A stretch of 64,000 nt of DNA from Crocosphaera chwakensis CCY0110. GTDB lineage: Bacteria > Cyanobacteriota > Cyanobacteriia > Cyanobacteriales > Microcystaceae. How positions within the stretch are numbered: position 1 is the first letter of the stretch; each line of letters begins with the position of its first letter. Shown here in pieces: positions 17,713 to 24,749 of this stretch. Both the position numbers and the translations under genes were made by a program. The notes beneath the pieces are model-generated. The model was given only the letters and a program-made list of their open reading frames with translations. It did not search any database and was not told where the DNA came from. Where the stretch lies: the NCBI RefSeq assembly GCF_000169335.1, contig NZ_AAXW01000020.1:1-64000 (forward strand), read 5' to 3'.

Positions 17713-19272
17713 TTAAAAGTCTTCAGAATGCTCTTCTTCTGCAAACTCCTCTAAATCTTTACCGAACTTTTGTTGAGGAGGAATCGCAGCAATAATAGCA
17801 TCAATTACTTTACCAACTGGGACAATTTCGATGCCAATATCATCAGCAAAACTCTGTCCTTTGGGAACGATCGCCCGTTTAAATCCTAATTTTGCTGCTT
17901 CTTTTAACCGTAATTCCATTTGAGCGACTAAACGAACCTGTCCCCCTAAGCCAACTTCCCCAATTAATACGGTTCTAGGATCAACTACCCTGTCTCGAAA
18001 ACTCGCTACAACGGCGATCGCTACCCCTAAATCAGCAGCCGGTTCTTCTACCCCTAAACCCCCGGCAGAAGCCACATAAGCGTCTAATTTGGATAACGGT
18101 ATCCCTACCCGTTTCTCCAACACGGCTAAAATCTGTTGTAAGCGACTATATTCCACTCCCGTAGTAGAGCGACGAGGAGACGCATAGCTGGTGGGACTCA
18201 CTAACGCTTGTAACTCCACCACAATAGGACGAGTTCCTTCGCAAGCGACAACGGTTGCCGTTCCAGGAACAAACTCATCTCGGTTGCCTAAGAATAATTC
18301 TGAGGGGTTCTCTACTTCCACTAACCCATGTTCAGCCATTTCAAAAATACCGATTTCATGGGTTGCTCCAAAACGATTTTTAACTGATCGCAACAGACGA
18401 TGGGAAGCATAGCGATCGCCTTCAAAATAGAGTACCGTATCCACTAAATGTTCTAAAACTCTTGGCCCTGCGATCGCCCCTTCTTTGGTAACATGACCAA
18501 CGATAAACAGAGTGATATTGTCCCGTTTCGCTACTTGCATCAAAGCGGAGGTACATTCTCTAACTTGGGCAACTGAACCCGGCGCAGAAGTCAACGCAGC
18601 AAAGTATAAGGTTTGAATACTATCGATAATGGCCACTTGAGGTTGTAAGGATTCTAATTCTCGTAAAATCTCTTCTAAGTCCGTTTCTGGGAGAATGAAA
18701 AGGTTAGCCTTATCTAAGTCCTTCTCTTTCTTTTTAGCAACTTTGCCATTGCCATTTTTGCCATTACTGTCTGCTTTTTTAGCTTCATTCACACTACTGG
18801 CTTCTGCTACTCCTAAACGAGAAGCCCTTAACTTAATTTGTTGGCCTGATTCTTCAGCCGAAACATATAAAATACGGGGTAATCTTTGGGATAATTGGTT
18901 AGCGGTTTGTAATAATAATGTAGATTTACCAATGCCAGGATCTCCCCCAATTAAAACCAAAGATCCAGGAACCACACCACCCCCTAACACTCGGTCTAAT
19001 TCCCCATAACCGGATTGAAAACGAGCTTGTTCTTCTTCGGTAATATCATTAAAAGAGACAGAAATACGAGGTTTTGGGGCAACATTGGCACGATGATCTG
19101 TTCTGCCGTTAGATTGCCAGCCACCTCTGGCGACTCCCACAGGAGAATTCGAGGTGCTAACCATTTGTTCTTCTAGGGTTCCATAGGACTGACAAGCTTC
19201 GCACTTACCAAACCATTGAACCGATTCTGCACCACAAGCACTACAAATGTAGATAGTTCGTGTTTTAGCCAT
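17713..19272 (-). CDS. radA: DNA repair protein RadA (Sms)
   Basis: Hexameric ATPase that promotes branch migration in recombinational repair. The N-terminal C4 zinc finger (CSACGAESVQWFGKCEAC), RecA-like core with Walker A GGDPGIGKSTLL, the RadA-specific KNRFG motif and the C-terminal Lon-like domain (AYVASAGGLGVEEPAADLG) are all present. The 519 residues are longer than the typical 450-460 because of a low-complexity lysine/asparagine-rich insert (about residues 158-190, around NGKNGNGKVAKKKEK) in the ATPase core, a cyanobacterial feature. It is divergent from rpaB across 247 bp. Confidence 0.96.
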   Translation of the reverse strand: MAKTRTIYICSACGAESVQWFGKCEACQSYGTLEEQMVSTSNSPVGVARGGWQSNGRTDHRANVAPKPRISVSFNDITEEEQARFQSGYGELDRVLGGGVVPGSLVLIGGDPGIGKSTLLLQTANQLSQRLPRILYVSAEESGQQIKLRASRLGVAEASSVNEAKKADSNGKNGNGKVAKKKEKDLDKANLFILPETDLEEILRELESLQPQVAIIDSIQTLYFAALTSAPGSVAQVRECTSALMQVAKRDNITLFIVGHVTKEGAIAGPRVLEHLVDTVLYFEGDRYASHRLLRSVKNRFGATHEIGIFEMAEHGLVEVENPSELFLGNRDEFVPGTATVVACEGTRPIVVELQALVSPTSYASPRRSTTGVEYSRLQQILAVLEKRVGIPLSKLDAYVASAGGLGVEEPAADLGVAIAVVASFRDRVVDPRTVLIGEVGLGGQVRLVAQMELRLKEAAKLGFKRAIVPKGQSFADDIGIEIVPVGKVIDAIIAAIPPQQKFGKDLEEFAEEEHSEDF

Positions 19273-19519
19273 AATGAAATTTAAAGAAACGTTAAAAAAA
19301 TTAAAAAAATACTGGATTTCAACAAAAAGACCCTAGAAAATGATAAGGAGTATTAAGAGGATAACCCGCCTTAAACTCAGATTATGTTTAGATTCTAAAG
19401 CAAGAATTGAGGCTTAAGGATAGCAAAAAAGGGATATTCTGGATCTTAGGAAGATCAATGGGAAACCATTTAACTTAAAGATTAGCAATTTTACTTAGTA
19501 TTAGGGAGCTTGGCCAAAA

Positions 19520-20251
19520 TTGGAAACACATAAAGAGAAAATTTTAGTCGTTGATGACGAAGCTAGTATTCGTCGCATTCTAGAAACCCGTCTTTCTATG
19601 ATTGGCTATGATGTGGTTACCGCAGCCGACGGAGAGGAAGCGTTAGACATCTTTCATGAAGCCATTCCCGACTTAGTGGTATTAGACGTGATGATGCCTA
19701 AGTTAGACGGTTATGGAGTTTGTCAAGAGTTACGCAAAGAATCAGACATTCCTATTATTATGTTAACCGCTTTAGGAGATGTAGCCGATCGCATTACAGG
19801 GTTAGAATTAGGGGCTGATGATTATGTGGTCAAACCTTTTTCTCCCAAAGAATTAGAAGCGAGAATTCGTTCAGTTCTTAGACGAGTTGAAAAAAATGGC
19901 GCACCGGGTATTCCCAGTTCTGGAGTTATTTCCATTGCCTCGATTAAAATTGATACCAATAAACGGCAAGTTTATAAAGGCGATGAACGCATTCGTTTGA
20001 CGGGGATGGAATTTAGTTTATTAGAGTTACTCGTCAGTCGTTCAGGGGAACCCTTTTCCCGTTCTGAAATTTTACAAGAAGTTTGGGGCTATACTCCGGA
20101 ACGTCATGTGGATACTAGAGTAGTGGATGTGCATATATCTCGTTTAAGAGCAAAATTGGAAGATGATCCGAGTAATCCTGAATTAATTTTGACTGCTAGG
20201 GGAACAGGCTATTTATTTCAACGCATTTTAGAACCAGGAGAAGAACCTTAA
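19520..20251 (+). CDS. rpaB: Response regulator RpaB (Ycf27), OmpR family
   Basis: Master regulator of high-light and photosystem I genes; it binds HLR1 sites. The receiver domain has the DD pair in VVDDEAS, the phosphoacceptor in LVVLDVMMPKLDGYG, and the conserved Thr and Lys (MLTALG, VVKPFSPKELEARIRSVLRR). A winged-helix domain follows (RQVYKGDERIRLTGMEFSLL, DVHISRLRAKLEDDPSNP, RGTGYLF). The start must be the TTG at 19520: a stop codon in the same frame lies at 19502-19504, no ATG intervenes, and AGGGAG at 19503-19508 is a plausible ribosome binding site. It is divergent from radA. Confidence 0.96.
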   Translation: METHKEKILVVDDEASIRRILETRLSMIGYDVVTAADGEEALDIFHEAIPDLVVLDVMMPKLDGYGVCQELRKESDIPIIMLTALGDVADRITGLELGADDYVVKPFSPKELEARIRSVLRRVEKNGAPGIPSSGVISIASIKIDTNKRQVYKGDERIRLTGMEFSLLELLVSRSGEPFSRSEILQEVWGYTPERHVDTRVVDVHISRLRAKLEDDPSNPELILTARGTGYLFQRILEPGEEP

Positions 20252-20261
20252 TTATGATTAG

Positions 20262-20282
20262 GGGTTTAATCGGATTAAACCC
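20262..20282 (+). terminator. Possible terminator hairpin after rpaB
   Basis: GGGTTTAAT and ATTAAACCC form a 9-bp stem with a CGG loop 10 bp after the rpaB stop. No strong T-run follows, so it may be only a 3'-end stabilising hairpin. Confidence 0.5.
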
Positions 20283-20497
20283 TAAAATCACACGAATCAA
20301 ACTGTTCCCTATTCCACTTCGACTAAGCTCATTGTAAACCTATTCCCTGTTCCCAAAAACTAAAAAATTCGAGACCTAACCAGTATGGAAATGACGCTCT
20401 AAAAGTGAAGAAAGTAAAAACAAAAACAGTCTCTTTTGCTGAGTCTAGTACAATAGAATTCAAAATATAATTATTGGATAACCAACCAAGAAAGCTT

Positions 20498-21997
20498 ATG
20501 TGTGGGATTGCTGGGATTTGGGGAAAAACCAGTCAGGGTAATATTGAGGCGATGATGGAAAGTCTAGTTCATCGTGGACCAGATGCAAAAGGAATTTTTG
20601 TGGTTCCTGATGGCTCAGGAATTTTAGGCCATCAAAGACTCAGTATTATGGATGTTGAAGGAGGGGATCAACCCATTTATGGAGATGAGAAAAAAGCAAT
20701 TATCGGTAATGGAGAAATTTACAATTATCCTCAACTTTTTTCAGATTTAGAGTCAAAATATCAATTCGTTACGAAAAGCGATACCGAAGCAATTTTACAT
20801 TTATATGACGACAAAAATATAACCGCTATCCCTGAATTGGATGGGATGTTTAGTTTTGCCATTATTGATAATAATAAATTTATTGCTGCTCGTGATCCCA
20901 TTGGCATTAAGCCTTTATATTACAGTGAAAAAGATGGTAATTTTTGGTTTGCTTCAGAACTAAAAGCCATTACTAAATTTTGCGAAGAGGTAAAAGAATT
21001 TCCCCCCGGCACTTTCTTCTCTTCAGAAACGGGATTTTCAACTTATTATAAGTTACCTGATATTCCCCCAGAAATGGATGCTAATGTCGATGATATTGTT
21101 AAAGAAATTCAGGAAACTGTAGAAGCTTCAGTTGTTAAAAGGTTGATGGCTGATGTACCATTAGGGGCATTTCTTTCGGGAGGATTAGATAGTAGTATTA
21201 TTGCAGCGATCGCTAAAAAACATAAATCTGAATTACATACGTTTTCTGTAGGAGTAGAAGGGAGTAAAGATATTAAAGCAGCCCGTTTTGTTTCGGATTA
21301 TTTAGGAACTATTCACCATGAATATTTAATCACACCCTCTGAAGCGATCGCGAAACTTCCTGAGATTATTTATGCCCTAGAATCCTTTGATCAAGATTTA
21401 GTTAGAAGTGCGATCCCCTGTTATTTTACCTCTCGTTTAGCAGCCCAATATGTGAAAGTGATTCTCACAGGAGAAGGGGCTGACGAACTATTTGCTGGCT
21501 ATACTTACTATAAAGATATTCCTAGTGATGATATTTTACACACAGAATTAAGGCGATCAGTTTCTAGTTTACATAATATTAATTTGCAACGGGTTGATCG
21601 CTTAACGATGGCTCATTCTATTGAGGGAAGAGTGCCATTTTTAGACTTGAAAATGATTGAATTAGGTCAAAAAATTCCAGCGCATCTTAAACTGAGAGGT
21701 AATCCACCCATAGAAAAATGGATTTTAAGAAAAGCCTTTGAAGATATTCTGCCCGATGAAATTGTTTGGCGCAAAAAAGAACAATTTGACGAAGGCAGTG
21801 GCACGGTGGATCTATTAGTGGATACTTTAAAAGATGTGATGAGTGAAGAACAGGCACAAGCTTATCAAAAAGAACATAACCATGTTAATTTGCGATCGGC
21901 AGAAGAATGTTACTATCATCAAATTTTCATGGAGGTGTTTGACAACCCTACAGCTATCTTAAATAATGTTGCCCGTTGGGCAGAACGTCCAATTTAA
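20498..21997 (+). CDS. asnB: Asparagine synthase, glutamine-hydrolysing
   Basis: Makes asparagine from aspartate, ATP and glutamine. The mature enzyme needs Cys directly after the start Met, which fixes the start at the ATG at 20498 (MCGIAGIWG), not at the TTG eight codons upstream. The N-terminal amidotransferase domain has RGPDAKG and NGEIYNY; the synthetase domain has the pyrophosphate loop LSGGLDSS and GEGADELFAGY. At 499 residues it belongs to the shorter prokaryotic AsnB class. The next gene starts just after its stop. Confidence 0.94.
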   Translation: MCGIAGIWGKTSQGNIEAMMESLVHRGPDAKGIFVVPDGSGILGHQRLSIMDVEGGDQPIYGDEKKAIIGNGEIYNYPQLFSDLESKYQFVTKSDTEAILHLYDDKNITAIPELDGMFSFAIIDNNKFIAARDPIGIKPLYYSEKDGNFWFASELKAITKFCEEVKEFPPGTFFSSETGFSTYYKLPDIPPEMDANVDDIVKEIQETVEASVVKRLMADVPLGAFLSGGLDSSIIAAIAKKHKSELHTFSVGVEGSKDIKAARFVSDYLGTIHHEYLITPSEAIAKLPEIIYALESFDQDLVRSAIPCYFTSRLAAQYVKVILTGEGADELFAGYTYYKDIPSDDILHTELRRSVSSLHNINLQRVDRLTMAHSIEGRVPFLDLKMIELGQKIPAHLKLRGNPPIEKWILRKAFEDILPDEIVWRKKEQFDEGSGTVDLLVDTLKDVMSEEQAQAYQKEHNHVNLRSAEECYYHQIFMEVFDNPTAILNNVARWAERPI

Positions 21998-22020
21998 AGC
22001 TAAGTCAGATAACCCTTTTT

Positions 22021-22362
22021 ATGACTTCAGCAACACGGTTTGAATTTTCTTGGGCTAAAGCTGAATATCTCCTGACCTATAAAACCAGCCAAGGCGTTGG
22101 GGGTGACAAACAAAGCTTTTGGCGGATTTACATGGGTTTTGAATCAGCCGAGGCAATTCGAGAGGCTATTTTGTCAAAGGTTTCTCCTCTCATGTTACAA
22201 TTCCAAGGACAAAATAATTTTGGTTATCTGTATCGCACTTATGTCAGAATTACGGGGCTTCATGGATTATCGCGACGAATCCGTACTGTTTGGATTATAC
22301 GATTCAATGAAGATATAGCCAGGTTTGTCACCGCAGTCCCTGATTCTTTAGGAGGATTATAA
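22021..22362 (+). CDS. DUF6883-like small protein
   Basis: About 113 residues from the ATG at 22021; a longer frame overlapping the asnB end is less likely. The pattern of AEYLLTYKTSQGVGGDKQSFW at the N-terminus and a C-terminal RTVWIIRFNEDIARFVTAVP matches what I know of DUF6883, a small domain of unknown function. Its stop (22360-22362) is two bases from the ATG of the DUF4926-like gene, so the pair is very tightly coupled, as in toxin-antitoxin modules. It stands at the start of an accessory region, which supports that idea. The toxin-antitoxin role is inference. Confidence 0.6.
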   Translation: MTSATRFEFSWAKAEYLLTYKTSQGVGGDKQSFWRIYMGFESAEAIREAILSKVSPLMLQFQGQNNFGYLYRTYVRITGLHGLSRRIRTVWIIRFNEDIARFVTAVPDSLGGL

Positions 22363-22364
22363 TT

Positions 22365-22754
22365 ATGCCTTACAAACTTTTTGATTCAGTCAAATTAAAA
22401 GAAGGTGTTTCCTTGAGCGATGGAAGAATAGCACCTGTGGGAACTCTGGGTACAATTGTTGAAGTGTTTAATGAAGGAGAAGCTTATTTAGTCGAGTTAT
22501 TTGGTCGATGGGTTAAATATAATGAGTCAGAAAATTTTGTATCAGTTGCTTTCCAAGAGAAGGAGTCTTTCATGGAAACCATTGGAGTTGAGACAGTTTA
22601 TCCTCACCAATTAGAATTAGTTCAAAAAGCGTCAGAAATGATAAGTGTTCGAGGACATTTGTTAAGTTTGCTTGATGAGTTATCCGACGAAAAAGTAGTA
22701 GAAGTTCGGGATTTTGCTGAGTTTTTACAGCAGAAGCAGGTAAAAGAATTTTAA
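22365..22754 (+). CDS. DUF4926-like small protein
   Basis: A 129-residue protein beginning FDSVKLKEGVSLSDGRI, then PVGTLGTIVEVFNEGEAYLVEL, a small beta-barrel-like pattern typical of DUF4926. The extra C-terminal helix (LSLLDELSDEKVVEVRDFAEFLQQK) resembles the DUF2281-type tail seen on antitoxin-like proteins. It starts two bases after the DUF6883-like gene and would be the partner of that protein. No activity can be assigned from sequence. Confidence 0.6.
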   Translation: MPYKLFDSVKLKEGVSLSDGRIAPVGTLGTIVEVFNEGEAYLVELFGRWVKYNESENFVSVAFQEKESFMETIGVETVYPHQLELVQKASEMISVRGHLLSLLDELSDEKVVEVRDFAEFLQQKQVKEF

Positions 22755-22813
22755 TCTTCTATTCAGATATAGTATTCGGATATGATTAAATCTAGCGCTA
22801 GGTTATTACTATT

Positions 22814-23278
22814 ATGATGTACGTTCGTGTTGCAAAAGCTGCTTATCTGTTAGGTATTTCCCGTCAACGGGTACAACAGTTATTATATGCAGGGAGAATC
22901 AAAGGAGCGTTTAAAGAGGGGCGATTTTGGCAAATTCCGTTCCTAGAGCATGATATGCCCCAAGTTATACCAACAGAACGAGGTCGTAAGGGAACCTGGC
23001 GCAAGCGTCCCCAAAGAGCTACCACTTATATTCATGTGAATAGTAATAGAATTCGAGATAATCATCATAAAGCGGAAAGAGAGCCTGTTATTTGTGTGAG
23101 GGAAGGTATAAAAGAACGATATTGCGACAAAGTTGAGATTTTAGGAGGTTTATGTACAGTGGTGTATAGTCCTGACCATCCGAAACCCTGTGGGGCGACG
23201 GTTTGGGTAGAAGTCAATCCAGAGATTTTGCGAAGGATAGAATTATCTAATCCTTTGGCGACTCAATGTTTTGGGTAA
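22814..23278 (+). CDS. Excisionase-type helix-turn-helix DNA-binding protein
   Basis: The first 50 residues are a MerR/excisionase-like HTH: VAKAAYLLGISRQRVQQLLYAGRIKGAFKEGRFWQIP, the pattern of HTH_17 domains that bind DNA next to recombinases or in plasmid and toxin-antitoxin operons. The C-terminal 100 residues are basic at first (RGRKGTWRKRPQRATTY), then carry a domain I do not recognise. It lies 60 bp after the DUF4926-like gene on the same strand, so it may regulate the pair upstream or be a relic of a mobile element. No integrase is present in the window. Confidence 0.62.
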   Translation: MMYVRVAKAAYLLGISRQRVQQLLYAGRIKGAFKEGRFWQIPFLEHDMPQVIPTERGRKGTWRKRPQRATTYIHVNSNRIRDNHHKAEREPVICVREGIKERYCDKVEILGGLCTVVYSPDHPKPCGATVWVEVNPEILRRIELSNPLATQCFG

Positions 23279-23314
23279 AAACTAATTCTTTTTATTCGTT
23301 AAAACTATATTAGT

Positions 23315-23545
23315 TTAAGCAACATATCGAATAATTTCGACTTCACTCCCTTTGTTAACTGCATCTTCAGCTTTTGTTAAAACTGTTTCTGTGACTAACT
23401 CACTTAAATAATATTCACCACAATTTTCGCAAACATCTGCCGGAACTTGTTTTAAAATGATAATACAGTTATCTCTTTCTAATGTTACGGTAACAAATCC
23501 TGGTTTAGTTTTTCCGTGTTTACAAATTACACATTCCATAATCAT
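23315..23545 (-). CDS. YgiT-type zinc-finger protein (MqsA-like antitoxin)
   Basis: A 76-residue protein with two CxxC knuckles, CVICKHG and CENCGEYY, spaced as in the zinc-binding half of MqsA/YgiT antitoxins, followed by a short helix (LVTETVLTKAEDAV). Its ATG overlaps the ancestral stop of the DUF4258 gene in the form TAATG, so the toxin gene came first and the antitoxin second, translationally coupled, as is usual for this pair. The HTH half of full-length MqsA is absent, as in many YgiT-only partners. Confidence 0.78.
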   Translation of the reverse strand: MIMECVICKHGKTKPGFVTVTLERDNCIIILKQVPADVCENCGEYYLSELVTETVLTKAEDAVNKGSEVEIIRYVA

Positions 23546-23859
23546 TATCTCCGTTTTCTAAAATTATTAGTCCATAATTGATGATCAGGAATATAAGCAG
23601 TGACTATATATCCTATTTTTTAAACTTTATCATAAGACAAAACGACATGAATTGGTTTGCAGTTAATGAAATCTAGAATTAAATAACTAGGAAAGGGACT
23701 ATCATTAGGTTTTTCTTCAATAACTTCTCCATAATTAATAGCAGTTTTCACGTCTTGTTTAGTAATCCGTCGAAAAAACATTTGTTGAATAGCATGACTC
23801 GAAAAAAACAAATTTTCGTACTTCAAATTTTGACTTATTAAACTAATACCAATTCTCAA
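23545..23859 (-). pseudogene. DUF4258 (toxin-like) gene interrupted by an in-frame stop
   Basis: The open frame (23620-23859) gives 79 residues with the DUF4258 pattern: FSSHAIQQMFFRRITKQDV, INYGEVIEEK and PIHVVLSYDKV. It then stops at TAA (23620-23622). Reading on in the same frame gives KIGYIVTAYIPDHQLWTN and a basic end, ending in a TAA that overlaps the ATG of the YgiT gene. This continuation is the expected C-terminal half of a DUF4258 domain (strand, YxPD, basic tail), so I read the gene as full length with a single nonsense change. The toxin is probably inactive. Confidence 0.75.
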
Positions 23860-24052
23860 AAGTAACTGGATACTTAAATAGTCATTGTGAGGGGTAATAT
23901 AAACTGTAAGCTTTCACTTTTACTAAAAATACCCCGAAGTAACCTTACTCGCTATTTCTGAGAACTGGTGTCATTTATTTTCGTAAAATTCGTAAAAATA
24001 GAATAACTATATTTTATGTTACAATAGACAAAAATCTAGTGTAAAAAAATCA

Positions 24053-24268
24053 ATGAAAAGATTAGAAATTGAACTAGACGAAAAAACCTACGAGAAGATT
24101 GAACAATTAGCAAAAACCCATCATTGTAAAGTTTCTGACTTAATTAAAGCGATGGTTGAACAATTAACTCAACCCGAAATAATGAATGATTCATCAATTG
24201 GAAAGTGGTCAAATGATGCTGAACTTGTTGACGAAATTATGGCAGAAATTGTTCATAATAGAATCTAA
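24053..24268 (+). CDS. VapB-like antitoxin, ribbon-helix-helix type
   Basis: A 71-residue protein with a short N-terminal strand (KRLEIELDE) and two helices (TYEKIEQLAKTHHCKVSDLIKAMVEQL), the layout of ribbon-helix-helix antitoxins, then a C-terminal tail likely to wrap the toxin. It sits 13 bp before the PIN-domain gene on the same strand, the standard VapBC arrangement. It probably represses its own promoter in the 193-bp gap upstream. Confidence 0.78.
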   Translation: MKRLEIELDEKTYEKIEQLAKTHHCKVSDLIKAMVEQLTQPEIMNDSSIGKWSNDAELVDEIMAEIVHNRI

Positions 24269-24281
24269 AAAGTGATTGTTT

Positions 24282-24707
24282 ATGAGTCAAAAATGTTTAC
24301 TAGATACAGATATATTTTCAGAAATTAGGAAAGGTAAAAATATTAATGTCATTACACAAGCTATTGCTTATAAAACAATCTTTAAAAAATATACTATCTC
24401 AGTAATCACCGTTTCGGAAATTATTAAGGGATGGAAAAAAATTAATCGAGATGATCGGGTTAGAGAATTTTTACAAGATTTAGAACAAATAGAAATATTA
24501 CCCGTAGACCTAAAAAGTGCTGAATTATTAGGCTTGATTAATGCAGAATTAGAAAAGAATGGTCAACCGATTGGATTAGCTGATGTATTAATAGCCTCAA
24601 TTGCTATATCCAATAACTTAATTTTGGTTACTAACAATACTAAACATTATAAAAAAATTCAATTATTAGGCTATCCTTTAAGAATAATCAATTGGAAATA
24701 TATTTAG
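24282..24707 (+). CDS. vapC: PIN-domain ribonuclease toxin, VapC type
   Basis: A 141-residue PIN domain. The acidic metal-binding residues are visible in LLDTDIFSEI, in VSEIIKG, in GLADVLIASIA, and near the end in VTNNTKHYKKI. VapC toxins cut RNA, often tRNA. I chose the ATG at 24282 rather than the TTG two codons before it. It is paired with the small RHH gene upstream. It lies next to the caspase-STAND gene, within a stretch with several toxin-antitoxin modules. Confidence 0.88.
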   Translation: MSQKCLLDTDIFSEIRKGKNINVITQAIAYKTIFKKYTISVITVSEIIKGWKKINRDDRVREFLQDLEQIEILPVDLKSAELLGLINAELEKNGQPIGLADVLIASIAISNNLILVTNNTKHYKKIQLLGYPLRIINWKYI

Positions 24708-24749
24708 ATAGTTCTATTAAGCATAAATTTGTTCATAATTTACCATAAT

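Noticed and set aside
20474..20497. TTG start eight codons upstream of asnB
   Set aside because: AsnB needs cysteine as residue 2, which only the ATG at 20498 gives.
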